Positions 48,307 to 59,600 of a stretch of 64,000 nucleotides of DNA are shown here, piece by piece (position 1 is the stretch's first letter; the number at the start of each line of letters is the position of its first letter). A program made the translations under genes and the position numbers. Source of the stretch: Kazachstania africana CBS 2517 (lineage: Eukaryota; Ascomycota; Saccharomycetes; Saccharomycetales; Saccharomycetaceae); assembly GCF_000304475.1 (NCBI RefSeq), contig NC_018941.1:1178001-1242000 (forward strand). Reading direction: 5' to 3'. Below the pieces are notes generated by a model. It saw only the letters and a list, made by a program, of their open reading frames with translations, was not told where the DNA came from and did no database searches.

Positions 48307-50003
48307 TATATTGTGTGTAATAATTTAAAGAGTGTGGGAAGAATATATTAAAAAAAAGTGTTGGTTGGTGAGTTACTTGTGTTAAGTTTAGAATGCTTAA
48401 ATTGATATTAATTTTAAAACGCGTTAATTTATATTAATAATTTTTTTCTTGCCTACAGGAATGGGGTTGTCTCTCGATAAGATAGACTCCAGTTTTTATC
48501 AGATGTATGTTGTGCGTCTGTCTCTCGTTGTTTATTTTTTTTATTTTCTTTTGACAGTTGCCGGAGAAAACGAATGTGACAACAACAAGTGCTGTTTTTT
48601 GAGTCACAAAAAGATAGACGGTGTGATGGTTTTATTAAGAGAGAGAGAGAGAGGTCGGCGGGAATGATGGTGACGATGTTTAATGAGAGATGTGTGCTCT
48701 CGGATTGAATTTGTCAAGAATTTATTCTGATACGTCCTCTTTATTATTACATTATGTGCAAAGTTTAACTCGGAAAAGGCGCGGACTATTATTATTATTA
48801 TTAGAATTATTTACTAGTACTATTATTGCAATGCGTACATTGGAGAGCGTGGGAAACATTTTTTAGTTTCCCTCTATTATCTATTATGAAGGATTGACGT
48901 GTGGAAACGCACTCACTCATTAGTGTAATGGTGGTGGTGAGGATTCCCCGTCGGGAGAGTTCTTCTGTTGTGATTGGACGAGAGGGGGATGAAAAGCATG
49001 TAGCCGCATCGTGCGGGTTTCCCTCTTGAGCTATGATTGGATTTTCATAACCTCTACTGTTGTCTTCCGAAATGCAGGGGTCAGAAGCAACGAGAAGCAT
49101 GCCCAACGAATTCTCTTTCTCTCTTTGCAGCATCAGCTGGCTAGCTGCCACGTGAGGGTAATCGAGAGGAGATTGAGAAACAGGAGCGAGTTTATATTGC
49201 ACGTGCCATAGACACTACCTTCTATCTCTAGAAAGAATACCCAGGGAATGCTTCTCCGCCACATTCTCTCCGTGACTGAACGCGAGCGGCTTGAACAAGG
49301 GAAAATCTCCCATTCCAATCCCACTTTTTCTCTTTCCGCAATATTTCCATTGCCCGCTTTAATGTGTGCATTTCCGGGTAATAGCACTTTTTGGTATCCC
49401 ACACCACCTTCCATTAATTTTTTTTTTTTTGGGTCCCCCCTGCGAAAGTTTCAGCACGGATGCCATGCTGCAAATTTCACGCACGCAACTTTGCCCGTCT
49501 ATTTTTTTTGTCAATTTTGCCGATGGATGAAACCATTTTGTGTAACATACGACCGCACTCTTTCGCTCCAGCAAGACATGGTCAGGCCTCTCCGCCTGGA
49601 CCTACTGGGCATCCATCAGGTCTACTCGGTACCACTCGGTACCACTTACACTGATGCCTCCTTCCAGACTGCAACATCTCTCGTTCTAACTTCCCACAAT
49701 TTCCTGCCTACCTCTCTCTCTCAACTTATTCATCAAATCTCTCCTCTCAGCCATTTTCTAACACTCACACACAGGGAGCGGGTACCCTTTGTTTCTTCAA
49801 TTCCAATTCCCACACTCATTTTTTCTTCCCTTCCTCTTGCTGTAAAATTAATCAAATAACACTAGAATTTTTTAACAAGTTCTAAACTAATCAATATATT
49901 CTTGTGTAATTCAATTATTTTTTTTTTTTCCTCTTGCTTCATATCAATTGAGATTAAGTTAAGAAATATCCTTATTATCCCACTACAATCAATCCCAAAG
50001 ATA
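48307..50003. promoter_or_regulatory. long divergent promoter region, STB3 / STM1
   Basis: At 1.7 kb this is the longest gap in the window. It contains ACGCGT at 48419-48424, a GA run near 48639-48653, two CACGTG E-boxes 51 bp apart (49149-49154 and 49200-49205), a CCGGGTAA site at 49374-49381, a 13-T run at 49418-49430, a 10-bp tandem repeat ACTCGGTACC at 49624-49643 and a 12-T run at 49918-49929. From about 48880 to 49800 it is less AT-rich than the other gaps and pyrimidine-rich on the + strand. No tRNA boxes or known snRNA, snoRNA or RNase P signatures were recognised, and the overlapping short frames look like chance. Confidence 0.5.
49374..49381 (+). promoter_or_regulatory. Reb1-type site upstream of STM1
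   Basis: CCGGGTAA, about 620 bp upstream of STM1 and 37 bp before a 13-T run. Confidence 0.55.
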
Positions 50004-50792
50004 ATGTCCAACCCATTTGATTTATTAGGTAACGACGTTGAAGACCCTTCCGTTGTCGTTCCAGCTCCAAAGGAATTAGTCAAGAAATCTACTTCTTCAA
50101 AGAAAGCTGATGTCCCACCTCCATCTGCTAACCCAGCTAAAGCTAACAAAAACAGACCAAGACCTTCTGGTAACGAAGGTGCTATCAGAGACAAGACTGC
50201 TGGTAGACAAAAGAACAGATCCAAGGACGTCCCAGCTTCTGCTACCACCAAGAGATCTAACGTTAGAAGACAATCTGACAAACACTCTAGAACTGGTAAG
50301 ACCGACTCCAATAAGAAGGTTAGCCAAGGTTGGGGTGACGACAAAAAGGAATTAGAAACCGAAAATGCCGCTGAACAAGATGCTGAAGCTGAAATCGCTG
50401 AAGAAGAACAAGAAACTGAAGATGCTTCCAAGAAAATGACTCTTGAAGCTTACTTACAATCTCAAGGTGCTTCCGATTTAAACAAAACCGTCGAACCACA
50501 AAACTTAAACAAATTAGAAAATGCTGAATTATTCGTTAAAGAACAAGAAGTTTACGTTCCAGCTACTAAAGTTAAGTCCGTCAAGTCCAAACAATTGAAA
50601 ACTAAGCAATTCTTAGACTTCGATGCTACTTTCTCTGACTCTTTACCAAAGCAAAAGAGAACTAACGTCAAGGGCCCAAGAAAGAACAACAACCAAAACA
50701 GAACCCCAAGAAGATTCAACAAGGCTTCCAACGGTAACGCTGTTCAAAAGGATAACACCATTGACACTGCTAACTTACCATCTTTAGCTTAA
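50004..50792 (+). CDS. STM1: ribosome-associated preservation factor Stm1
   Basis: Role: inserts into the mRNA channel of idle 80S ribosomes, keeping them dormant and protected in starvation (SERBP1 family). Seen: 262 residues (S. cerevisiae 273). The conserved N-terminus is MSNPFDLLGNDVEDPS. The ribosome-binding core has NRPRPSGNEGAIRDKTAGR, DKHSRTGKTD and VSQGWGDDKKEL. The later motif is YVPATKVKSVKSKQLKTKQF. An Arg/Asn-rich tail ends NLPSLA. Start choice: the frame is open from 49902, but the family starts at this ATG. Codon use is strongly biased (CCA, GCT, TCC), which fits high expression. In S. cerevisiae the gene is YLR150W, on the sister duplicated region. Confidence 0.96.
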   Translation: MSNPFDLLGNDVEDPSVVVPAPKELVKKSTSSKKADVPPPSANPAKANKNRPRPSGNEGAIRDKTAGRQKNRSKDVPASATTKRSNVRRQSDKHSRTGKTDSNKKVSQGWGDDKKELETENAAEQDAEAEIAEEEQETEDASKKMTLEAYLQSQGASDLNKTVEPQNLNKLENAELFVKEQEVYVPATKVKSVKSKQLKTKQFLDFDATFSDSLPKQKRTNVKGPRKNNNQNRTPRRFNKASNGNAVQKDNTIDTANLPSLA

Positions 50793-51031
50793 GCTTAATA
50801 TGGGGTGTCATTCCTTATAATCAAATTTTTGGAAAGGGATTATCAATCAACCAATATTTCTTTTTTATCATATCAGATCTATTTTATAATTATATAAGTA
50901 TAACTAAACCTTTTTGTTCATCTTATTACTATTTATCGATTTTCTGTTTATTCTACAATTGAGTGGAAGTGATTATATCTATATACAGAATTATAATTAT
51001 ATAGAATATTTGAGATTACAAATTCTACAAT

Positions 51032-52771
51032 TTACAGATTTAAATCAACTTTCAATGTATAAGTGATAATAAATGATAATGTGATGAATAAAAACACATA
51101 TTGCAACATGAAAAATACGGAAAGACAATCCATTTGCAAATGAGATCCTTGTACAGGTGTATAAAATGCAGTGAAATAAATTTGCGCCGTAGCACTTGGC
51201 ATTGACCACGTCAAAATCATTACGAATTTACTAACGACATTATCTAACCAATTTAAATTGTAGAGCTTGTTTGCCCATAGTATGCCAATAATCGGGATTA
51301 AAACTAATCTGAAAATTGTCAGTAAAATTGCAGACCTGATAAATCCTTTAGGTAATTCTTTGATTTGCAACCTTGCTAATGTACCTCCCAACATTAATAA
51401 TCCTAAGGGGACGCAAGCATTCCCAATATATTCCGTAAAATCCATTAAAAAATTTAGTACAGGTTCTCCGTCAGGGGCTTTGTGAACGTGGACATATGTA
51501 TCAACAAAACATGCCTTAACCCAAGGAATCAAAGCGCAAATAATACCTAATATAGCTCCCAGCGATGCAGGTCTAAAAAAATTGATTAAAAAATAAGTAA
51601 GCCATTGCAAATGGTGTCTCTCACTAAACTGGGAAATTTTAAATCTCATGGATCTCTTCTTTTGTGATGATAATTCACTCTCACTATCTGATGTTTCGGT
51701 CATTGTATTGTTATTGTGCTCACCAATGTCATCCATTAAACTCAGGGGACGATTCAAATTTAACTCTCCTGTTTTGATCTTTTCTACAGCGCTATATTCC
51801 GCGATGACATCATTTAAAGTAGGTCTCCTTCTCTTGAATCTGGATGTGTCGTGTCCCAGTGTTCTGATTCTATGAAGACTTGATGTTTCCAATATTCCAG
51901 GGCTCGAATTTGTAGAAGCAGATCTTTTAATCCTCGAAGTACTATAGTCGGGTAGCTCATACGGTTGAATATACTCGAAATCAACTGCATCATTTTCATC
52001 CAAGGAAATTGCATTACTGTCAATACTACCAAAATCATCGTTCGCAGTATCATTGCTGTAAATCATAGTTGATGCAGTAGTGGAAACTACTGCATCTTTC
52101 ATTAACGAGTGAGTTGACGGTAGAGTAGGCCTACTAGCACTATTTTCAGCAGCGGACGATGTGTTCTTTTCAAGATCTCTTTGAGCTTCTTCTTCTTCTC
52201 TCTTGCTGCTTAAATCCGTCATAGGATAATTATCAATGACATCTTCATCATTAATATCTCCTGTAAAATCAAACCCAATGACTCTCCATAATCCAAAATT
52301 CATCATTAGCATACTTTGTGTGAAAAGAAAGATACAGGAGTAAGCAACACCTTTGTCAGCCTGTTCTTCATTAAAGAGAGCGCCATTACCCATACTTTGG
52401 ACGTACGCAATGGGTAAGTCCGAAATATTGGGAAATACGCCGGCAAATAAAGCGCCCCAAAACCACCTCTTAGGAACTGGAGTTAAATAATTAATCAAGG
52501 CAGCTAAAGTACCGCCTAATGCGAATAAAATTAACGCAGATAAAACAATGACACCGACTTCTTTGATATCCTCCCAGGATATATTACCAACAATTTTATT
52601 GAACGTAAGGCACGGTAAAATAGCGTTTACGACCATACTGGAGACCCCTCTTGTAACTTCCATGGTGAGGATATTATATCGTACAAGTAAGAATCCCACA
52701 AATATAATGCTGTAAATTTTCAGTATTGGTTTTAATGCAATATAGATTGCCTCTCCTGTACCAATAGACAT
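51032..52771 (-). CDS. auxin-efflux-carrier (AEC) family membrane protein, YLR152C-like
   Basis: Seen: 579 residues (S. cerevisiae YLR152C, 576). About five hydrophobic segments lie in residues 1-180 (for example NDIIFVG-type helix near 15-35 and VIVLSALILFALGGTLAALI) and about five after 390. They are separated by a hydrophilic loop of about 200 residues rich in Ser, Asp and Glu, with RRRPTLNDVIAEYS. This is the layout of the fungal AEC family (Ecm3, YNL095C, YLR152C). Known: members are membrane transporters of unproven substrate, so no function is assigned. Position between STM1 and ACS2 matches the YLR150W-YLR153C order, except that PCD1 (YLR151C) is absent from the 239-bp STM1-AEC interval. 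Confidence 0.85.
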   Translation of the reverse strand: MSIGTGEAIYIALKPILKIYSIIFVGFLLVRYNILTMEVTRGVSSMVVNAILPCLTFNKIVGNISWEDIKEVGVIVLSALILFALGGTLAALINYLTPVPKRWFWGALFAGVFPNISDLPIAYVQSMGNGALFNEEQADKGVAYSCIFLFTQSMLMMNFGLWRVIGFDFTGDINDEDVIDNYPMTDLSSKREEEEAQRDLEKNTSSAAENSASRPTLPSTHSLMKDAVVSTTASTMIYSNDTANDDFGSIDSNAISLDENDAVDFEYIQPYELPDYSTSRIKRSASTNSSPGILETSSLHRIRTLGHDTSRFKRRRPTLNDVIAEYSAVEKIKTGELNLNRPLSLMDDIGEHNNNTMTETSDSESELSSQKKRSMRFKISQFSERHHLQWLTYFLINFFRPASLGAILGIICALIPWVKACFVDTYVHVHKAPDGEPVLNFLMDFTEYIGNACVPLGLLMLGGTLARLQIKELPKGFIRSAILLTIFRLVLIPIIGILWANKLYNLNWLDNVVSKFVMILTWSMPSATAQIYFTAFYTPVQGSHLQMDCLSVFFMLQYVFLFITLSFIITYTLKVDLNL

Positions 52772-53323
52772 TTGCGACTCTGTAAGGACGTTTGATTAGA
52801 ACAGTTTAATTATTAAGACTATAACAAATATGATCCATTTAAAGACATATAAAGGAAGACCTCAAAATTTAATGACTAGCTTCTCTTGATAAAAGTATGT
52901 GATATATACCTGCGTATACCTAGGAGTGTAAAAGTGATAACAATTAAAGTCACCAAATGATAGTAGGAAGTAAGTTCTGCATCTCAGACCCCGCCTATTT
53001 TATCTCTCTTAAAGCAGATCCAATTTCCCATATAAAGATTATCACCCTATAATTTTACATTTTAAATTTTTCGATGTCGCTGAACGGCGGAGCGATTCCT
53101 TTGAAAGCCCGCCTGTCGATTTAAAAGGTCCGACGATACTTGTTATTAGTGTAAAAAAGAGAGAGCGCAACCAAAGTTAGAATGGTCAAGGAAGCTAAGC
53201 AACTAAATTTATCGATCTTATGCTTTATCAGTAATGGCTTGGTTATATTTAATATATACAAATAAAAAGAGTTCAATATAAAACGTCATTTTCAAAGTTG
53301 TTTCGGAAAAGATTTCTGTATTC
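52772..53323. promoter_or_regulatory. AEC-gene promoter and ACS2 3' region
   Basis: A 552-bp gap between same-strand genes. AT-rich, with no recognised element or RNA. Confidence 0.35.
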
Positions 53324-55363
53324 TTATTTTTTCTTGGCATTGAAAAATTGAATGTTCACTGCATCAATAATTGCAGGAACAACATCTTGATTTGCTAGTG
53401 TAGATAAGTCGCCCAATTGATCAGCTTCGTTGGATGCAACTTTCCTTAGGATTCTTCTCATGATCTTTCCGGATCTGGTCTTTGGTAAGTCCCTGACCAA
53501 GATAATTGTTTTTGGAGCTGCAAATGGACCTATTTCACCTCTGACTTGTAATATCAATTCACGACGGAGATCGTCTGGTGAGGCGCCTTCTTCTTCAATT
53601 GGCAATTGTTTCTTTAATTGAACGAATGCAATGACTGCTTGGCCTGTTAATTCGTCGTGGATACCTACGACAGCAGCTTCTGAGACACAATCATTGTTGA
53701 CTAAAGAAGCTTCGATTTCAGCGGTAGATAATCTGTGTCCAGAAACATTGACGACATCGTCAACTCTACCTCTAATCCAATAGTAACCGTCATGATCTCT
53801 ACCAGCACCATCACCTGTAAAATAAAAGCCTGGGTATGGCTTCATATAAGTGTTGATGTAATGAGCATGATTGTTCCATATGGACCTAGCCATTGAAGGC
53901 CAGGAGGACTTGATTGCTAACACACCTTCTACGTCGTTTTCCTTCAATTCAATACCGGTGACTGGATCAATGATTGCAGCGTGGACACCAAAGAATGGAA
54001 GAGTAGCGGAACCGGGTTTCGTTGGGGTGGCACCAGCTAATGGAGCAATTAGATGTGAACCTGATTCAGTTTGCCACATAGTGTCACAAATAACACAGTT
54101 ATTTTGACCGATTTTTTCATTGTACCATTCCCATAAGTCAGGGGAAATTGGTTCACCGACAGAACCAAGTACACGTAAAGAAGAAATATCGTATTTAGCA
54201 ATTTCAGCTTCACCAAGACGCTTAATAACTCTCAAGGCGGTTGGAGCTACGTAGAAATGGGTAGCCCTGTAACGTTCGATAATTCTCCAATATCTACCGT
54301 AATCAGGATATCCTGGAGTGGATTCGAATATAATTGAAGCGGTACCGAGGACTAGGGGACCGTATAATGCGTAAGTATGGCCTGTGATCCAGCCAACATC
54401 ACCAGCAGTGAAAAGCACATCTTCTGGATGGATATCAAAAACGTATCTTGTAGTTAAGGCAGCACCTAGTAAATAACCACCTGTAGTGTGGACGATACCC
54501 TTTGGAGATCCGGTAGAACCAGATGTATAAAGTAAGAATAATGGATCTTCAGCATTACATGGGGTTGGAGGTAAGTAAGATCTTTGTTTTTCACATTCTT
54601 CATGCCACCAGAAATCTCTGCCGGCTTTCATTGGGATATTTGGACTGGCAGTTCTCTTGAAAACTAGGATGTGAGAGACTGAATCGACCCCATTTAGACC
54701 TTCGTCGACAAGCTTCTTAGTATGGATTGTCTTACCACCTCTCCGGCCTTCATCACAAGTGATGAGGACTTTACAGCCTGCATCAACAATACGATCCTTT
54801 AAAGAACCGGATGAAAACCCTGCAAAGATGACGGAATGGATGGCACCTAAACGTACACAGGCTAACATGGCTACGATTGCTTCTGGGATCATTGGCATGT
54901 AAATTGCTACAGTGTCACCCTTCTTAACGCCCCAACTCTTTAAAACACCAGCAACTTTACAAACTTGTGTTAACAATTCACCGAAAGTGATGATTCTATT
55001 TTCTCTTTCACTATCAGCTTCATAGATCAAAGCTGGTTTATCTGGATTGGCAAAGGCGTGTCTGTCTACACAATTGTAAGAAGCATTCAATTCACCGTTT
55101 AAGAACCAAGCAACATCTGCGTTTTCTAAAGAACCATATTTGACTTTACTGAATGGCTTATCCCAATATAGATAATCCGTAGCCATCTTCCCGAAAAAAG
55201 CTTCAGGATCCTCAATAGATTGTTGGTACATTTTTTTATATTGTGCCATATCCTTAATATAACTTGGACCTGGTTGAGAATTGAAAAAATGTTTTGGAGC
55301 GCCATGCACTGGAGCATTGCGTGCTTCATGAACGATTTTATGTTCGATGTTTTCAGTAGTCAT
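53324..55363 (-). CDS. ACS2: acetyl-CoA synthetase, nucleocytosolic type
   Basis: Role: ATP-dependent ligation of acetate to CoA, supplying cytosolic and nuclear acetyl-CoA for lipids and histone acetylation. Seen: 679 residues (S. cerevisiae Acs2 683). The AMP-binding loop is [20 protein letters not shown]. Acyl-pocket motifs include [14 protein letters not shown] and [16 protein letters not shown]. The hinge is [18 protein letters not shown]. The catalytic Lys633 lies in [11 protein letters not shown]. The long N-terminal extension of Acs1 is missing, so Acs2 is the better name. Codon use is biased toward the abundant set. The 1.27-kb upstream gap carries UAS-INO-like sites. Confidence 0.96.
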   Translation of the reverse strand: MTTENIEHKIVHEARNAPVHGAPKHFFNSQPGPSYIKDMAQYKKMYQQSIEDPEAFFGKMATDYLYWDKPFSKVKYGSLENADVAWFLNGELNASYNCVDRHAFANPDKPALIYEADSERENRIITFGELLTQVCKVAGVLKSWGVKKGDTVAIYMPMIPEAIVAMLACVRLGAIHSVIFAGFSSGSLKDRIVDAGCKVLITCDEGRRGGKTIHTKKLVDEGLNGVDSVSHILVFKRTASPNIPMKAGRDFWWHEECEKQRSYLPPTPCNAEDPLFLLYTSGSTGSPKGIVHTTGGYLLGAALTTRYVFDIHPEDVLFTAGDVGWITGHTYALYGPLVLGTASIIFESTPGYPDYGRYWRIIERYRATHFYVAPTALRVIKRLGEAEIAKYDISSLRVLGSVGEPISPDLWEWYNEKIGQNNCVICDTMWQTESGSHLIAPLAGATPTKPGSATLPFFGVHAAIIDPVTGIELKENDVEGVLAIKSSWPSMARSIWNNHAHYINTYMKPYPGFYFTGDGAGRDHDGYYWIRGRVDDVVNVSGHRLSTAEIEASLVNNDCVSEAAVVGIHDELTGQAVIAFVQLKKQLPIEEEGASPDDLRRELILQVRGEIGPFAAPKTIILVRDLPKTRSGKIMRRILRKVASNEADQLGDLSTLANQDVVPAIIDAVNIQFFNAKKK

Positions 55364-56629
55364 CGCTTATTTTATATTTATAATGGAAATGAACAGCTTA
55401 GTAGATTGTCAACGTTTTATAAAAAGAGATGAATGAATATATTGATAACGTTAGTTCTTGAAGAGAAGTTATCCTGGATAAGTCCTTCTTTTTCTCTGTA
55501 ACTCTTGTACGTGATTGTTTGTTTCTGGAGCTGTTCCCAATTTTATTTGCTGTTCCAATTGAGATGTATTTATTTTATACAAAAATAAAATGTGGAAGCT
55601 GAGAAAGTACGATACAACCGTTTAAGAAGTAAATAGATAAAGTAGAAAGAAAAAAAAAAAAAACTAGAGAGAGGGATAGAGACCAAAACCGGCTGGATTT
55701 CCTCGAGACTTAAGTTGTTGTCGATCTAATCTATCTTACGCCAGCATCAGGAAAAATGACTTGGACAAATTAACTTTCGTAATTCTTCCCTCGAGAATGA
55801 ATGATGATGAGTGATGGCTTCGAGAAACTTGTTTTCCGAGATCTTCTCGAGGCCGACGAAATTTCGCATGTGAAAGTTTTTTTTGAAAAAAATAAGTGAC
55901 GAGAAATCCCTCCAGGCAGACAGACGGATGGTGGTGGCCCTACTCCTACTACTGTTACTACTATCGATACCGCTACCACTACTATTACCACTGCGCAATC
56001 GCTAATTATTGAGGTTCACGCAGCAACCACTAGTGTCATTCAGACACAAAACTGCTATCAAAATTGATTAATAGTGCTATCACGTGGGTGACTGGGTATC
56101 AATTTTTACAAGTCCGCGACCGGTTGGTTGGCCCGTGCGTCATCAATTCCATTGTGGTTATCTTCCACATAGCTACTATTTTTCCGATCCCTCTTGGCTG
56201 TATGGGATACTGTCCGTTCGTAGACTTATCCAATTGTCACGGATCATTGGTAAGCTATGCACACTTTAATATGTGCACTCCTATAAGGTACTTACGCTTT
56301 CATTTATCGCTTGTAAGGCCTTGCTTATAACGAGTCGGAGATAAGCATTTTTCAAATGTATTAAACGACCTGGGATGCGCCATAATTTCGTATACCATTT
56401 CTCTCGTTTTGTTGAGCTCATGACAAAAAAAAAATAAGTGAGTACGCATTCTCAACATGGCAATCGCAGTGGTTGGTTATTCTTACTATTATTATACACA
56501 TAATAATAGGGATAGTGTGGCGTCTTAACAGAAATAATGGTTTTGTTACCGTTATTATATATCTTGTTTTTACAAAAACAAAAAATTATTTATATATTAT
56601 TTATTGTACACGTTCCCGTTTCGAGTGGT
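55364..56629. promoter_or_regulatory. ACS2 promoter and SEC7 3' region
   Basis: A 1.27-kb gap. It holds CATGTGAAAG at 55867-55876, CACGTG at 56081-56086, an A-run of about 14 near 55650-55663 and a GC-richer stretch at 56080-56340. No tRNA, snoRNA or convincing reading frame was recognised. Confidence 0.45.
55867..55876 (+). promoter_or_regulatory. UAS-INO-like (Ino2/Ino4) site upstream of ACS2
   Basis: CATGTGAAAG matches the UAS-INO element CATGTGAAAT at 9 of 10, about 504 bp upstream of the ATG. A CACGTG core follows at 56081-56086. S. cerevisiae ACS2 is known to be Ino2/Ino4-controlled. Confidence 0.5.
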
Positions 56630-59600
56630 TTATTCTGCGGTCGATAGATATAATTCACCAACCCTACTCAAAAATAGTTTAGTTGCATGTCTTAAATCAC
56701 TAGGAACACTCTTGTCCAAAAGTTGGATCACTAAATTGTACATAAAAGCACAATGTTGTCTGAAATCGTCATCATCGAATTCATAGTATCCCTGCAGAAT
56801 TTCCACAATAACCGGACGCCATGAATTAATACTACGTTCCATGGTTCTATCATCTAATAAGGTGTACGATTTTACAACTTGCATGCAAATTGTCACAAGA
56901 CGAGTCAATAAATCGCTCTTTTTCTCTTCATCATTCAAATATAATTTGAACATAACATCTATCAAAACAGCAGCCGCACTGGTCTCTTGCTTCAATAAAT
57001 TTGGAATCTTATCTACAACTCTAGCTTCAACTAATCTTGTTCTCAACCCATAATCTTCGTTAAAATCGTGAGAAAACTCGTACGATTTCTCTAGTAGCCC
57101 AAGCATGATGAGAGCCTCTGTATATGGAAGGTAACGAGTAAATTCTTCATTTTCGAATAATTCACTTAGCAATTCAATCATTAAAAGCTGTAAAACACAT
57201 TTCACAACAATTGAATTCTTAACATTCAATCTACGACGTGCATCACCACCATTTTTATTAACATTTAATGGTGATTTTCTCGCATTTTTCAGACTATCAA
57301 CTGATGTTGTATTGTTTTCATATGTAGCAGCAAATTCATTACCAACATCTTCACTGGCTTCTTCCTCATGTGCTCTTTGTACAGTTTCATGCACATCCGC
57401 ATTAGAATGACTTGATTCTTGTGTAATGGAAGGTTTTCTACCCTGATGTAATGGATCATAATCGAACAATTCGGTAGCAGTAGTGGACTCGAATAACTTG
57501 TTGAATACTCTACCAAGTTGTCTCCAATGTTCATCATTAAATTTGTTAACGTTCTGTAATATTAATTGTTGTAAACATGATCTACCAATTCTGGCAATAG
57601 TATCATTTTCTTGGCAAATACAAGAGACTAATAAATCCAAAAATCCGTCAAGCATACTGTTCAGAGACTCAAAATAATGTGTGAATAACGCAACTAGATT
57701 TCTTAGTGCTTGAATCAACGTTGTTGATAACCAAACACTCAAATCATCATGGCTATTGAATTGGTTAACTTCCCAATGTTTGGAAAGAACGCTGAAAATT
57801 GGGAATAATAATTTATTACAGATATTTGCCCAGAAGGTCTCATCAAATTCTTTGCCGTAGGCAACAAGAGCATCAAACATGTAATTCAATGCACGAGATC
57901 TAACTTCAAGATCTTCTGCCGTCATTATTGTTTCGTTAAAACAATATAACATTGGGAACCATATATCTTGAAAGACATCTTTGCCACGCAACAACGATTT
58001 TTTGTGTTCATAGTCAGCTGCATCGGATGGAGCAAAACAAATATCAGCTATATTTTGAGTGATATGCTTCAAGGATTCTAGTGCATGTAATGCCAACTTC
58101 TGCGATTTCTTGTATTTCGTAATTTCCTTAAATACATTAACAAGCTCAGAAAATGATCCTTCCTGTTGAAATACACTTTCAAAATGGTTGACAGTGATAT
58201 CATGACTGACTAGCTTTTGTGTTTTTGCGACAATAGATTCGTTTGTAGACTGTGCAGTGTATTGTAATGATTCCAATATTGGTTTCCAACCTGATTTGAT
58301 TCTGGATGATTTAGTTAAAATGAAATTTTTGAAGCATTCGATGATCATTTCCTGGACCTCTACACTGCTAGTATTTTGAACAGTATATTCGAATGGCTTC
58401 AAAAAGTCATGTTGGAACTCAAAACCTACTAATTCTTCAATATCCAAAAATCTCATTGATAGTTGACGTAATGAATCAATTGCAAAAAATACGACAGCTA
58501 AATTTTCATTGGTAGCGATTTTATTAAAAGCACCGCCCATAACAGCCCAGACTGGAGACCATTCCAACCTAATACGATCCATATTATAGTAACAAACATC
58601 AATCATTTTTTGCAAAGAGAACATTCTTGGAGTAGAGGCATTTTGGGAGGATTCGATCTCATCTAAGGAAACTTTGGTCAAAGCTTTAATAAAGTCGACG
58701 ATAGCACTCCCTGATAGTTCTGCGCTCTTAGTGAATATATTATCCATTAGAACAACCAGTTCAGTGGAAGAGATATACTTCGATATTTCTGGAGAAAGAA
58801 CTTGGTTATGATGCTTCTCTTGTGCTACCTCAATTGGAGTAGCTTTCTTGCTCCAAATATCAAAAAAGTATGCATTAGACTTATTAGAATCGTAGGACAC
58901 TCTTGGATTGGCTAAGCGTGCTTGTGCAACATCGGGGACGGTTTCTCTATCGATGCCCTTTGAAATAAGCTGTAATCTTTCCATTTGTGATACAACGAGA
59001 AGAATATCCTTCCAGGATTCTTTGATATAGTTTCCCTCTGACAAAGCAACCTCCAAGAGATCGATCATAGCATTGATATTTTTCAATTTTATTTCTTCCA
59101 AATTCTGTAAATTACAGAACTGGACTAGAGCACCTATGAAAGATTGTCTACAATCATCTATTCCAAAAGTGGCAGAGATTTTGATCGAAAGCTTTAGCCC
59201 TTCTAAACATCTGCTTGAAGTTTCCAAATCATCATATTCTTTGAATGGAGGTGTCAAGGCAGCAAGAAATGACATCCATAGGTTTTCAAAAATTGATTTT
59301 ACATGTTCAACATGTGATGCCGCGTAGTAAACATCAGAATCCGTCTTAGCTTTACTCAAATTCTTGAAGACAAGTTCGGTTTTTGAAGAAATTTCCTTTG
59401 AAACTTGCATGTACGCTTCTCTGGCAAGGTCTCGAGAACTGAAGAAACTGAAGGCGGAGGGTTGTTGTGACTGCAAGGTGTCATCACCAGAAAGCATAGC
59501 TTGATGCTGTTCGGATAGTAATTTAATTTCATCGTTTGCTATTTCATCAAATAAGCCTACCATAAAATCCCTTGGTAAGTCTTTATCATTATCAATCCCT

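Noticed and set aside
49064..49075. CTTCCGAAATG as a centromere CDEIII
   Set aside because: The flanks are not the AT-rich CDEII, no RTCACRTG lies at the right distance, and the rest of the CDEIII consensus is missing.
49248..49859. 203-codon open frame in the STB3-STM1 gap as a gene
   Set aside because: It is dominated by low-complexity Ser/Phe/Pro from pyrimidine-rich DNA, spans a 13-T run and a 10-bp tandem repeat, and has frames of similar kind on both strands.
53301..53325. GTTTCGGAAAAG as a reversed CDEIII
   Set aside because: The required CDEII side would be the ACS2 coding end, which is not 90% AT.
55370..55380. TTTTATATTTA, an exact 11/11 match to the S. cerevisiae ARS consensus, as a replication origin
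   Set aside because: Such matches are frequent by chance in AT-rich gaps, and it sits directly before the ACS2 ATG with no supporting B elements.
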